From the NCBI GenBank assembly GCA_963971285.1, contig OZ020254.1, positions 14,538,932-14,602,931 on the forward strand: a DNA stretch of 64,000 nt, given 5' to 3'. Position 1 is the stretch's first letter; the number at the start of each line of letters is the position of its first letter. This stretch comes from Astropecten irregularis. Lineage: Eukaryota > Echinodermata > Asteroidea > Paxillosida > Astropectinidae. The position numbers and the translations under genes were made by a program. This document shows, in pieces, positions 23,601 to 34,099 of this stretch. A model generated the notes under the pieces. It had not been told where the DNA came from. It did not search any database and was given only the letters and a program-made list of their open reading frames with translations.

Positions 23601-26600
23601 ACTGCAAGCACTAGCAGTAGACGCATAACCAGCCACCAGCAGATCAATTGCATTGGCAATAATCATCTTTAAAATAAAACAAATACCAAGAAATATTATC
23701 AAACTTGCATGGACCTTTGTTTTGCAAAATTCGTCTTAATAAGCATCACCAGGCGAAGTATCTTTAAACCAAAGTAATTGCTGAGTGATTACGTATTAAA
23801 CCTTTATTGAAAAACTTGTAAAATAAATCACAAATGGATGAATCGTTGTACATGGCGATTACTGTGATTCCGTTTAGGTTTGTTAAACCCCCTTACCCCC
23901 CCCCCCTCGTAGATCCGCAACTGAGCACTAATAAATTGTCACCTATGCCCCCTTGTTCAGTTGTGCCGTTTGGAAATTCTTCAAATTTCAGATTAGGGCC
24001 ATGAGCGTTGATCACGGGGGGGATACACCCCAGGTTTTCACTTTTTATATATATAAAAAATGATTTTGTGCACAAACGTATATGGAAGTACGACCCAGCT
24101 ACAGGATCATACCCCCCCCCCCCCAGGTCTGACTGAGGACGTGTCTACTGATTAGGGCGCTCTATGGATACAGTTATTTCATTCTTGATTTATTTCATAT
24201 GTTCATGAATGAATGAATACCCCTGTTGTCAGTCGACCTATCACAGTAATGTAAAACAAATTTTAAAATTGAATGTTTTTATTGATTTTAAGGTGTACCA
24301 CCCGATTTTAGACCAAAAATATATTTGAATGTTCAACCGATGCGTGGGAAAGTTCATGGTACCAAAAAGTACAAAACTAGGGGCTATATAGTACTTTAAA
24401 ATAATCCTGGCAGACCTTTCAAGCGTATTACTAATATCAATGTACTGTCTTACTAATTCCCAAATATCATATCTGGTTTTGAGCTTATCAAATATGCTAC
24501 AAGTTTCCCGCGCCTGACAACGGCAACTACGAATACGGTATAGTGCAACCACCAGGCGGCACTCGATACGTTTACATAGAAGGACGTGTGGACATTACAC
24601 ACCGAAAGAGCGAACTCAATTTGACTGAAAAAAAAAAGAAACTCAGACACCTCGGAACGCGCGTATGCCGAATCTGGCACCACAGTCATGCATTTATACA
24701 CGCGTGTAGTCTATGTGTACGCTCTCGCATACGAAGTGTGGCACGGAGTAAAACGGGTGATACTCAGTGGTGATATTCTATGGGTGCATTCGTTTAGCTC
24801 CCCCTGGTCGACACCAGTGAACCTCGTCAACCTCGTCCCCTTTCTCTCGCTTGTTTTGTGCAGTAAAACACGACCATTCCCAGTAAGGGCTGACCCGTGT
24901 TAACTAAACGAATGCACCCTATACTAAAAATACGGTTGTTTTATAGACTTGGAGCCACGGTCGTTCGAAGTCCGACAGTGATCGTCTCTTCTTCCACGCA
25001 ACTCCCCCTCTCGCGAAACCGCCCTACCTTCTCGTTAGACTCCTGGCTACAGTGATATTTCAGCTCGAGAGCATGGGACCACTCGAACGTTCTTTTCGAG
25101 TGGTCCCGAGTCGATCACCGCGACTTCGAACGACTTGATGGCTCCAAGTCTAATTCGGGTGTTGGTGCATTGGCACATGCTGCACAGCATGTCACGGGCT
25201 TTATAGTAGGTTGTTTACCTCTGTGGAGGGAGTCTCTCCTGTTTCAGTGTCCTGCTCCATCAATATGCGCAACGCATCATGGGTATCATCTACACCCATC
25301 TTTCGTCGGATATTTTCCTCGATTTGTTTGCCAATAAAGTCTCGTGCCTTCAGACCCTAGGGAAACAATTATAACGAATCAGATTAGTAAATTACGTTTC
25401 AAGGTGACTGGTTTTATGCTAATAACCATTCTTCACTCAAATCAGCAATCAATGGCAAACGTTAATTTTAGTGTCGTAAGATGAACCTTGGACATAATTA
25501 CGATGACGAAGCAGTGGATGATTGAAACCCAATCCACTACTCAAAATCATCAAGCCCCGTGATCAGGATAATGTCAGGAAAAGATACAACAGGATGTCAT
25601 TCGAAATCATTCAATAACAAGCATATTAATAGTTCATAATACAATCCCATTAACAGCCATTCATACTAGGTACAGTATATGTTTATAGTTCAATAGGAGA
25701 GGACATGTACATGTACATGTACACATACTGAGATAAAAGTTAAAAGGAAAGTTCATTCAACCTATAATTTTCGACAGAAGGAAGTCCGTTACGGTGTTTG
25801 TGGCCATGCAACTTGTTTGTGGATTGAGAAACTATTCCATATTGCAGAAGAAAGGAGCTTTGTTCACTTTTCAGATTCAGAGGTGTTTTCACGCTTAAAT
25901 GAAGCCGTAAAGTGCAAGGACAGGGTTGGGGCGCCACATACTTAACAAAATCACGTAAGCCAACCGAAGTTTCAAAAAACTATAGTGAGCAGAGTGTCTG
26001 TTGACATGTCTATAATGTTCCTTTCTTCACGGTTTCAATATGTATGACTTAATCGTATCAGTGCTAAAACAAAAGGTGTTAAGTTGAAGATCAGGTGCGT
26101 TGGACCAAGTTGAACAATAGACGGATTGACATAATTATCTACAGCCAAGTGGCACGGCAGTTTACTACAGAACAGACATGCAGCGAAACAGTTGTGAGAG
26201 TGAAATGACCCACACTATAATGTCCTGTAAATTCAAATTAATTTTTGGCCGTAAACATTTCCTGAAATTATCAAAGAAACAACAACGGAAATTAAATGGA
26301 CACAGAACTGGAGCGGGATTCGAGCCTGCGACACCCCCTCCCCCTCCTCCGGAATAAATTTAAGTTATGTTGGCAGTAGGCCCCTATAAAAAATATGATA
26401 TCCCATATTGCCAATAAGCCATTGGCGAGTTAAATCTTGATAGTGAATTTGTGCAAGACGGTTATGTATATAGCTAAAAGCGCCGGTCCCGAATTATGTG
26501 ATATGATTCTGATAACAGTGTCTTTAGTCTGGATGATTCAGGTTTTGATGTACATACAGCGAAATAATTCCGATGTGTACCAGATATTGTTCAATTTTAA

Positions 26601-29600
26601 CTCGCGAAAGTTAGTCTGGTTCCCATACCAAGGAATTCCCGACTATTTATGTTTAAAGGGATGGTACAGAATTGGTAAGACAAAATACACTTCAAGATCA
26701 CAGATTCACATAAAACTTACACAGTATAATGGTGATGATAGGAGAAAACATCCCATGAAATGTTTTTGTCTGAAATGCCGTATTCGTTGAGAAATAAATG
26801 AAACTATTTTCCGATTGGAATAAATCGCTTCGAAGCGTTTTATTCATTCGTTGAAATGTGTACAGTTCTATGTACACGGGTTTTCACTATTTTCTCGTAA
26901 CCCAGATGGCTGATTGACCTCAAACTTCTACAGTTTTGTCAGTTAAGGTATGTGATGGATTACATAATGTGCTTTCACTGTCAGCAACGGTTTTGTCGCA
27001 AAAAACCAGTTCTGTACTATCCCTTTAATAAAAGTCGTCTGGGAATTTTTGGACATGGAACGTGTGACACAGAGATATGTGTATGGTTTCCTTCTTCATA
27101 AAGAATTTAATCGAAATACCCAAAAAAGGGAGGGGGGAGAATATGATTCACTGTGGCCAGGGCATGCGCATGCCACCTGCCCCGTAGGCAGGGGTGGAGT
27201 TGCGTGTTTTACGTTGCAGCAGTCACTGTGTCATGCATGATACATGGTGCAGCACCTACTTTGACGGTGATTTGGCGGGGAAAACGGGGGTGGCATCAAA
27301 GCAAGCAAAATATATATAAGCAATGTGCACCGAATGTTTCTTAAATGTAAAAACAAAATAAAACACAAATGAAATGAGACGAGATCTACTCGGCTCGACC
27401 CGGTGATAGGATTATAAAACATAGGCCTATGAGCCTAAACTTTGATCTTACCTTGTTCAAACCACTGCCAGGTATGTTGATAGGAAGACAGAAGAGGCAC
27501 TGGACAATGTCCTCGAAATATCCAATGAGTGTGGATGTTAATTGCTTACTGCAGTCAAAACCGCACAGAACTTTACCGGCTACCCGAAATGTTAGAGATC
27601 TACACTCTGGATAAGCCGCCACACCGTTAGGAGCTTGACACCAATCATCAATGGCTTCGACTATGTGAGGATGCACCAAGGAGATGTACTCAGCCAATGC
27701 TGAATGGGAGAAGGCTGAAGCAACGTGTTTACGCAGTCTGGTGTGATATGGCCCTTGACTGTGCGACAAGCAATCGGACCCAAATACGAGCCGTGCACTA
27801 GCTGGCCAGTATGACGTTACGATGTCATTTTCCCCGTGCAGAATCGTACGGATGTTTTCAGCTCCACGCACACGGACTGTCGGTCGACCAAAGAGGTGTG
27901 TTTTGAAAAGATTACCGTAAAGTTGAAACCTGTCGTCATAGAACTTCGATCCCTACAAAATGTACCAGAATGATAAGAGCATAAAACGAAATCAGTCATT
28001 AGCGGCCTTTTCACACTACACTATTTCCCGCGGATATTTCTTTCACATGGAATTTCAGAGTTATAACCCCATAGTCCCCATTCACACTACAGCCATGTTA
28101 AAACACTCCCGGAAAATGTAATTCCCGAGAATTCGCCGTGTGGATTCACATAACCTATCAGTTTTCCGGGAATCGTGACAACTACACTGATGACCCAACG
28201 GAAAAACAAATAACCCACAGTGACTGCCGGACCTTTCGTTCCTATTTAACCCCGGTATTAACGCGCCGTGTACTACAGTACATGGTTGGTAACATAGGCC
28301 TACCCAAATAGAAATGTTTACAGATTTACATAAAGCTTTAAGGATAGGAAGATGGTAGAAACATACAGTTAAAATATTTCTGTCTGAAATGGTGTATCCA
28401 GAAATTACTAAAACAAAGACCGAAAACAGTTTTGATCTCGGGGTAAGATCAAAACCATTCTTTATGTTTTATAAGAAAAATTGAGTTGAGTTTTCGCCAT
28501 TTTCTCGTGACTGAGATGTCCGATTGAGCTCAAATTTTAACATGTTTATTATTTCATGTATACATGCTGGATCAGACAAAGCGTGGGTGCTGCTCTGTGA
28601 CCTTTTACCAATCATGTATTACATCTTTAATTCAACCATCCACGTTTCCAATTCCACGTTACCGGGATAATTTATCTCGGAACTTGGAAAACCTTTCCAG
28701 TAACACAGAAAACTGAGATAATGTATCTCGGAAGTACGGAATTCAACGATAGTCTACATGGAAACCAATGGGCTACAACATGGAATTGTGTGTTTCCATG
28801 GTAGCCTATAGTTGAATTTCGTGTTTCCAAGATGAATGACATCAGTAGGCCCTAACCTGGAAACCGTATAGCTCCGGAGCAGAAGCGGCAAATCCCCTGG
28901 ATTACGGGATTCCAAAGGCTGCCATTATGTGAAAAGGTCCGACTTTATTTTTCCGGGAATAGTGTGAAAATGCCTTACAAATCTTGATTTTACCTCCTCG
29001 GATGCATGATATGAAACCCATGTATATGACAATCTACTTCGAGTTCAATTGGACGTTTATGGTATTTTTTTTCATTAAAGCACGCGCCAATGTTTTTCCC
29101 ATTTAGCTATAAAGTAAAAGACCAAAGTATATGTTATAGATACGTACGGATATTTTTTTTCGGATATGTTATAGATACATACGGATATTTTTTTCTCCAG
29201 AATTTAAAACATAAAGAATCTTCAGTGAAAATAAATGTACACATTTATTATGTAGGAAATCAATTAAAAAGATTATTTTCTGCATCTTTTCCAGTATTCT
29301 GCAGGGAGTTATTCTGAAAACTCTCTTTGTTGTATTATTTTGATACATCTCTGGAAAATATACATCCTAAGTTCCTACTAAAAAACATGAATGTACAATC
29401 TAGACTAGTATTTTGAAACGTACGCCAGATAGGTATTTATATAAGAGAATGGATGAAGACACTGCCATACAGGACAAATGATAATTAATGCGTTTATGCA
29501 GTTCCCCAAGATACCATTGTAACATTTACTTTCGTTTAAGTTTAAAGCGGGTATACTGTACAGTGTACTGCTGTACAGTGTACTGCGCAATTGACCTATT

Positions 29601-29897
29601 GATGCCCATTCTCATATACACATGTAAATTGATGTGCTTATCAACCACTATATCCTTTCTAACTAAACTTACCTGGAGACCGAAAGAGATGGTTTCACCA
29701 ATCAACGGCCAGCCCATGCTACCATCCGGCAGAGGAGAATCATGAGTAATATCTCTGGACATTGTGGAATATTCATACCACAAGCGACGTACCACGAGCA
29801 GTAACACACACGGCAATATAATGGGTAAGACAAGGGGCACGACATACTGCCCCATGGTACCCAACATTGCCGTATCAGTGGTCATAATTGATGTCAT
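17605..29897 (-). CDS. CYP26: Cytochrome P450 family 26 (retinoic acid hydroxylase)
   Basis: Five coding exons on the minus strand: 29897-29673, 27952-27452, 25356-25219, 23666-23388 and 17994-17605. All have AG/GT borders and phase-0 introns, giving 1533 nt and 510 aa, normal for CYP26 (about 500-520). Exon 1 has a hydrophobic N-terminal anchor and a Pro-rich hinge ending SMGWPLIGETISFGLQ. Exon 2 has KTHLFGRPTVRVRGAENIR and SYWPASARLVFGSDCLS, diagnostic of CYP26. Exon 4 has the I helix (AGYASTASA, around residue 303) and ExxR (REILR, 359-362). Exon 5 has FDPDRF (411-416) and the haem loop FGGGPRSCIG (Cys441). CYP26 enzymes clear all-trans retinoic acid by 4-hydroxylation at the ER membrane. 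Oddity: the usual I-helix acidic residue is Ala303, followed by Ser-Thr. The start ATG directly follows an acceptor (TCGCAG), so the 5' UTR is probably in an upstream exon. Subtype (A/B/C) is not assignable. Confidence 0.93.
18218..18275. repeat. CGGGT pentanucleotide microsatellite
   Basis: About eleven GGGTC/GGGCC units between GGTCTGACCC and AGGTCAGG, in the last CYP26 intron. Confidence 0.85.
18310..21410. mobile_element. 3.1-kb TIR element with 3-bp flanking repeats, GGCTCCGGCT termini
   Basis: Left end GGGCCTTTCTCAAAATTCGG; right end is the complement of GGGCCTTTTTCAAAGCTCGG. AAG flanks both sides (18307-18309, 21411-21413). Subterminal regions (about 18490-18790 and 20840-21200) are crowded with TTTAC/GTAAA motifs in both orientations, possibly transposase-binding repeats or a nested element. 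The interior carries no recognised transposase; a short open frame at 19747-19986 is unassigned. The left part is shared with the MITE at 7327-7569. Confidence 0.65.
21229..21360. repeat. Segmented hexanucleotide repeat (AGCCNN)n
   Basis: Blocks of AGCATT, then AGCCTC, AGCCGT and AGCCGG, each expanded about four to six times, at the right end of the element at 18310-21410. The frame-open ORFs here are low complexity. Confidence 0.9.
22555..22890. mobile_element. Penelope-like inverted terminal repeats with hammerhead-like motifs
   Basis: Nested palindromes. 22560-22621 is a near-perfect hairpin around CGCAAACCGATCCACATA. 22627-22825 is a larger inverted repeat whose arms each run from a CTGATGAG motif to GAAGTGCGAA and AAGTACGAACG. 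The minus-strand arm (22673-22718) has CTGATGAG, a stem with a CTAGTC arm, then CGAAACGTT and GAGAC. The plus-strand arm (22741-22780) has AAAA where the core needs GAAA. A frame through TTTCCGCAAACCGATCCA weakly resembles the FRKP region of Penelope-type reverse transcriptases. Another copy lies at 31960-32125. Confidence 0.6.
23010..23118 (-). mobile_element. TTAA-flanked MITE fragment
   Basis: Reverse-orientation end of the family: TTTGACAAAAACCAAGGCAT then GAAGTTACCTTTAA. Truncated on the other side. In a CYP26 intron. Confidence 0.7.
24782..24919. mobile_element. 138-bp MITE, GGGTGCATTCGTTTAG ends
   Basis: Both ends read GGGTGCATTCGTTTAG inwards. TAT flanks both sides (24779-24781, 24920-24922), consistent with a 3-bp target duplication. 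No coding capacity. Confidence 0.8.
24946..25150. mobile_element. 205-bp TA-flanked MITE with internal hairpin
   Basis: Ends are inverted GACTTGGAGCCA, flanked by TA on each side as for Tc1/mariner targets. An inner GTCGTTCGAAGTC is also inverted. Near the right end is a perfect 13-bp-arm hairpin, GGGACCACTCGAA / TTCGAGTGGTCCC (25076-25108). It lies 67 bp from the CYP26 exon at 25219-25356. Confidence 0.8.
26307..26335 (-). mobile_element. Truncated SINE tRNA fragment
   Basis: ACTGGAGCGGGATTCGAGCC matches the 3' end of the SINE tRNA part; the rest is lost into a C-rich tract. Confidence 0.6.
26653..27028 (+). mobile_element. TTAA-flanked MITE, second family
   Basis: Ends TTAAAGGGATGGTACAGAAT and the complement of TTAAAGGGATAGTACAGAAC. 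A TTAA target is likely. The interior (TCTCGTAACCCAGATGGCTG, ATTGACCTCAAA) is distantly like the repeats at 165-350 and 37845-38125. Confidence 0.75.
28003..28976. mobile_element. TIR element (GGCNTTTTCACACTA) with a nested repeat
   Basis: Left end GGCCTTTTCACACTACAC and right end complement of GGCATTTTCACACTATTCCC. A degraded copy of the dispersed repeat seen at 165-350 is nested at about 28300-28620 in reverse orientation. The same kind of end occurs at 42033 and 44276. Confidence 0.65.
29090..29672. other. CYP26 intron 1 sequence without recognised element
   Basis: AT-rich. Contains TACTGTACAGTGTACTGCTG-type short repeats near 29553-29583. No gene support for the ORFs here. Confidence 0.5.
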
Positions 29898-31959
29898 CTG
29901 CGATTTAAATGTAACAACAACAAATTGGGTATGACGGAGCAAGTTATTTAGCAAATAATAGGTCACGTAAATGTCACTTTTCAGTTTTCATAACAGAAAA
30001 AGTATTCTTCCCGCAATCGCCAGCCTATCCCAAACTGACTGAACCTGTCAAACATAAGTGTTGTGAAATTTATGCTGGTAAACAGATCTATTTCAATATG
30101 AATTAAATGAACTTTTGAACCCAAAATTGGTCATGGAAACAAACTCTATTATTGATTATATATAGCTCAAGTTCAGGGTGAGTTCAAGCGAAAAGAAAAA
30201 CATGCCAAGTCCGCTTTGTCATGATAACTACCCGAACTTGTTCACTTTGATGAGCCGAACTTAAAGGGTTTGTATTGTGGGGTTGGTCCCTTAGCCCTGA
30301 CCGAGAAGCTGCTTCGGGTCGCGAGAAGCCCCCCCCCCCCCCCCCCCCAATTGTATCAAGGTAAGGGTGTGCTCTAACAGCAATTATTTTCATTTAATAA
30401 AAGATGGTGCCGTACGTAGTTTGGAAAAATAAATGCTTCAACATTTCCAGGCAAGCTAGATTCATATTGTTACAAATTGTGAATATGTAGAACCGACCCA
30501 ACCTTCATCTTGAATCTCCTCTACCTTTGATATAATAAAAATGATCATTTCCTTTTCTGTTTGTAGAAGAGGTTCACAAGTACATCCCCTACCCAAACTT
30601 GAAAGCAACCGCAGCCGAGTTCCTAAACAAAATATATAACTTTATATATAAGCGACAACATTTTACACAAGGACGCGGATATGCCGTGGAAAAGGCAACA
30701 ATAATTACAATACCTTTATTTCACAAATGAACCATGTCATATTATGTGCACTTCCTTCTTCTAAATGAACAAATATTGGAGCAAGTGATGACCATGAACC
30801 TATCGAAATTGGGTCGCAATTGAGTTCACACTACACTCATATGCATAATGCAATAACCCAGACATGTATGTAATGACATTAATTACTAATAACCCACCGC
30901 CTCCAATTTAGGCCTATACAAAGTTGTGAGAATGAATACATTTACACTCCTTAATACCACACCTCTTGATACGACCCACTTCTATTTCACTTTCCCTTCT
31001 TATATACAAGGCTGTTTCATAAAATACACCCATGCCACGTTTCTTGAATAAAAGGACAAAACGACTATGGCCAATTTTCAACAAAAAATGTGGAATTCAG
31101 ATTTTCCTTCTTGTTTGACATTACATCGCAGGTGTTTTATATCAGAACGTGCGTTATGCACACATATGAGGCCGTATACCGTTCTTGTTTTTGTTATCTT
31201 ACAGAGAAGAATCTTTTGAGTTTCGTAATGTTTGACAATCGTAAGGTCAAGCTAATTCCAAGAGGGTGCTGCTTTTGTTAACGCGGCATGCATAAATAGT
31301 AGGCCTATATGTAGGCCTACTTCGCTTTTCAGAGCGAATCAGAAATTAAGCCATTTCATATATTCTGATTTCTTTCTTTCTTTCTCCCTCTTCTTAATAA
31401 TCTTCTCCAAAGCCCTTTGTACACGTTTATTTTAGGCGCCACTTTTGCCATAAAAGGCAGCGTACAGGATTTGCAAGGCCCCAAAATTTGTTTTATAGAG
31501 TTTGAGACAGAAAATGAACTCAACAGTTCGTAATCAGTGCAAACAGTCACCATGGGAAATCTTGGTTCATCAGATGCTGGGGTTTTCAGGGAAATCAAGA
31601 CTCAGTGTCTTTTAAAAAGATCGTTCGTCCGAAAAATTTAGTAGCATTTCGAAAGCGTGGTGTAGCCTAACCGTGAAGGATTCGGAGGGGGCAAGATTAT
31701 TTCGGCCGTATTTCTGCTAGATGAACAAAGCGTAAAAAGGTACGTGAAACAACGTCTGTAAGGAAGTTTAAGACCTTCACTTCTGTTTAAGTACCAACTT
31801 CAGCTAAAACGCACATCTTTGCAAATCCTACATGCTCCCTTTAAAACTTCGTTCAAAGTTTGCATCTAGGCATTATATCCCATACAGCATGATGTGTGTG
31901 GACGAGCAACGTCAAGGGTGCACCCACGTATAGTCACAAAATCCGTCCGCTGAGCTCAT
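29898..31959. other. Upstream CYP26 intron (or 5' flank), no gene seen
   Basis: Holds a poly-C run at 30330-30348 and scattered TAGGCCTA palindromes (30909, 31300, 31312). The ORFs at 31090-31281 and 31356-31598 have no recognisable motif. Confidence 0.5.
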
Positions 31960-32125
31960 TAATAAAAGTCTCCTGATGAGGACTAGAGCACACTAGTCGA
32001 AACGTTGACACCTAATTGCGAGAAGTGCGAACGATATAGAAGTGCGAAAGTACGAACGATTATTACATGATGTTTCCGCAAACCGATCCACATACCAATT
32101 GTCACCATGCAAAGCCTCAAATCTT
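31960..32125 (+). ncRNA. Hammerhead-ribozyme-like motif in a Penelope-like fragment
   Basis: Order of parts: GTCTC (31968-31972), CTGATGAG, stem GACTAG / loop AGCACA / CTAGTC (31981-31998), GAAA (31999-32002), then CGTT and GACAC (32007-32011). GTCTC can pair with GACAC at 4 of 5 positions as stem I, and ACGT could pair between two molecules as stem III, so cleavage would fall after 32006. Caveat: one extra G separates CUGAUGA from the best stem II pairing. The sequence after it (GAAGTGCGAACGATATAGAA...) matches 22785-22880. Confidence 0.5.
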
Positions 32126-33600
32126 TCTCAAGTTATACGCTCAATATATTATAAATGAGAGAGTTCTGAGAGCCATGAAATTGAGGGATTGAAGAAATGG
32201 GCACTGGACCTCCTACCTGGACCCTGGGCTTCCATTTGTGACCATTTTTGATGCAATCGGATGAGAAAGTGGGTCTATTTAAGTTTATAACTTTAATATC
32301 AACACAAAATCAACCCTTTGAGACATTTTAAGTTGATTCTTTTGACAAAAGTCATGGGTAGGGGGGGTCTTTCTTTGTGACACAGTGCCTGACCCACGTG
32401 GCTCTATTCTGGTCAAACCGGAAGTAGCTCCTATTTAAAAAAAAAAGTGGTAATAGCTATATAGGATCATGATTCGTTCGTCAATTGTTTATGTTAGAGA
32501 TGGTATTTATTTATGACACACTGCTTGACCACTGTGACCTCTACTTCCGGTCAAATCGGAAGTAGCCCTCTAATTCAAAAGAGTAAGGGCAATTATCATA
32601 ATTCCCTCACCAAATGTCATTGTTTGTATTTTGTTTTATTTTGTATTTAATTTCTTCCCTGGTATGTTTCTCGACTCCAGTTGGTAATGGACGGCACTTA
32701 TAATGCTTGCTTTTAAAACTCCAATTAGGCCTATATCATTCTGAGGATAGTAGAAAATGGACGCAAATAATCATTTAATACTTAGTTTGTGTCCAGTCGA
32801 ATTGATGACTGGCCCTATAGTATTGGATTGCGATGAGTTTCCAAATATTGGATTTTAATTTTTGTTTTCAGTGCAATCGCTTTTAACAGCTTTGAAATTA
32901 AACTATAAAAACGGCACAGAGTATAGTGCATACGTATACGTAATATGTTTTTGTATGTGTACATATTATATTAATACGTTTTACGTAATGTAAAGGTTCA
33001 AGTTTTCAGTACTGTTATCACGCGCCAATTACTTGAAAAACGCGTTGTGTATAGATATATAAAAACAATTGGCTCTTCTATAGACCCCCAAAATTTTTGG
33101 TATATAACCGCGCTTGTCATTAGGCCTACCATTACTTGTTATAATCAGCAGCAATTATATTAGGTATGGATTGTTTCCAAAATGTTATCACTAAGCGGAA
33201 TAATTTGAGCGGAATACTTATCAGCTATAAAGATTTAATATGAACATAGCCATATGTATAGAAATAGATGTTGGGACATTATGGATTCCTGATGTCTTAG
33301 GTCACCATTATATTTCCACTCTCATATCACATTTACGCCTCCCAAATCAGCCAGACTCATTTTTACGCACAGCTCTGGTCCCATACAAGTCTCATTAAGT
33401 TTAATCTTGTTTATTTTAATGTTCATGACAAAGATAATCATAATCTAATTGAATTCTAATTAAATCTGCGCCATAACATCACACGCAGTTAAGTCCAACA
33501 AAACTAACAGTGGTTGTACATTTAATATACACAAATGAATGAATGAATAAATAAATAAATAACTACATACATACAAGTAAATAAACAAATAAACAAAGTA
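32126..33600. other. Non-coding stretch in the CYP26 5' intron
   Basis: AT-rich, with two similar segments each carrying TTCCGGTCAAATCGGAAGTAG or CTGGTCAAACCGGAAGTAGC (about 32408-32427 and 32544-32565), suggesting a small local repeat, and an AATGAATAAATA microsatellite at 33531-33600. No gene seen. Confidence 0.5.
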
Positions 33601-33753
33601 ATTGATAATTCATTAATAAATCATCAAATAATCACAAGGGAAACTGAATTTTTAAGTCATTGAAAGGTGAATGAAATAAAATTGAATAAAATTTCTGCTC
33701 ATAAATTATCCTTTCTTTTTAGTTAAAACAAATCAAAACTACATTAACCTTAC

Positions 33754-33945
33754 CTGCTTACTACCGCTTGAACGAAGTCAACACAAGCCGTGAACAGAAA
33801 CTCAAAAGAAAAGAGCTTAACAGTTGAACTCTAAATGACACTCCACTGAATCGCAAACCAAATGGAACTGAATTATGTTGCTAGTGGTATTTGCTTTCTG
33901 TTTCATTCAACTGATTGGCACGAGTTTCTCTTCGAAATTACACAA
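33754..33945 (-). other. Probable CYP26 5' UTR exon
   Basis: On the minus strand an excellent donor (AAGCAG|GTAAGG, exon edge 33754) lies downstream of a TATA box at 33962-33971. A transcript starting near 33940 would give a non-coding exon of about 190 bp, spliced to the acceptor just before the CYP26 ATG at 29897. The exon is inferred from signals only. Confidence 0.5.
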
Positions 33946-33961
33946 TTGCATGCATATCGGG

Positions 33962-33971
33962 CTTTTATATA
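33962..33971 (-). promoter_or_regulatory. TATA box, candidate CYP26 promoter
   Basis: Minus strand reads TATATAAAAG, a consensus TATA box, about 25-30 bp upstream of a presumed start near 33940. No other promoter evidence is available. Confidence 0.55.
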
Positions 33972-34010
33972 AACTCTGGGCAGTGGCGGCAATATATCTC
34001 CTGTGCAAGT

Positions 34011-34080
34011 TGAACCCTTGACATCCGCATGTAGATGGCTGCATCATTGTTATATCTCATCGGTGACCTACGTTTGAAAC
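34011..34080 (-). promoter_or_regulatory. DR2 and DR5 retinoic acid response-like elements
   Basis: Minus strand, 34080-34064: GTTTCA-AACGT-AGGTCA, a direct repeat with 5-bp spacing; one half site is perfect and one has a single mismatch to RGKTCA. 34024-34011: ATGTCA-AG-GGTTCA, a direct repeat with 2-bp spacing, again one perfect half. DR5 and DR2 are the classical RAR/RXR spacings, and vertebrate CYP26A1 has a proximal DR5 close to its start. Their place 40-110 bp upstream of the TATA box fits autoregulation by retinoic acid. Degenerate half sites do occur by chance. Confidence 0.4.
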
Positions 34081-34099
34081 CTTTATTGCCTTCTCGTCA

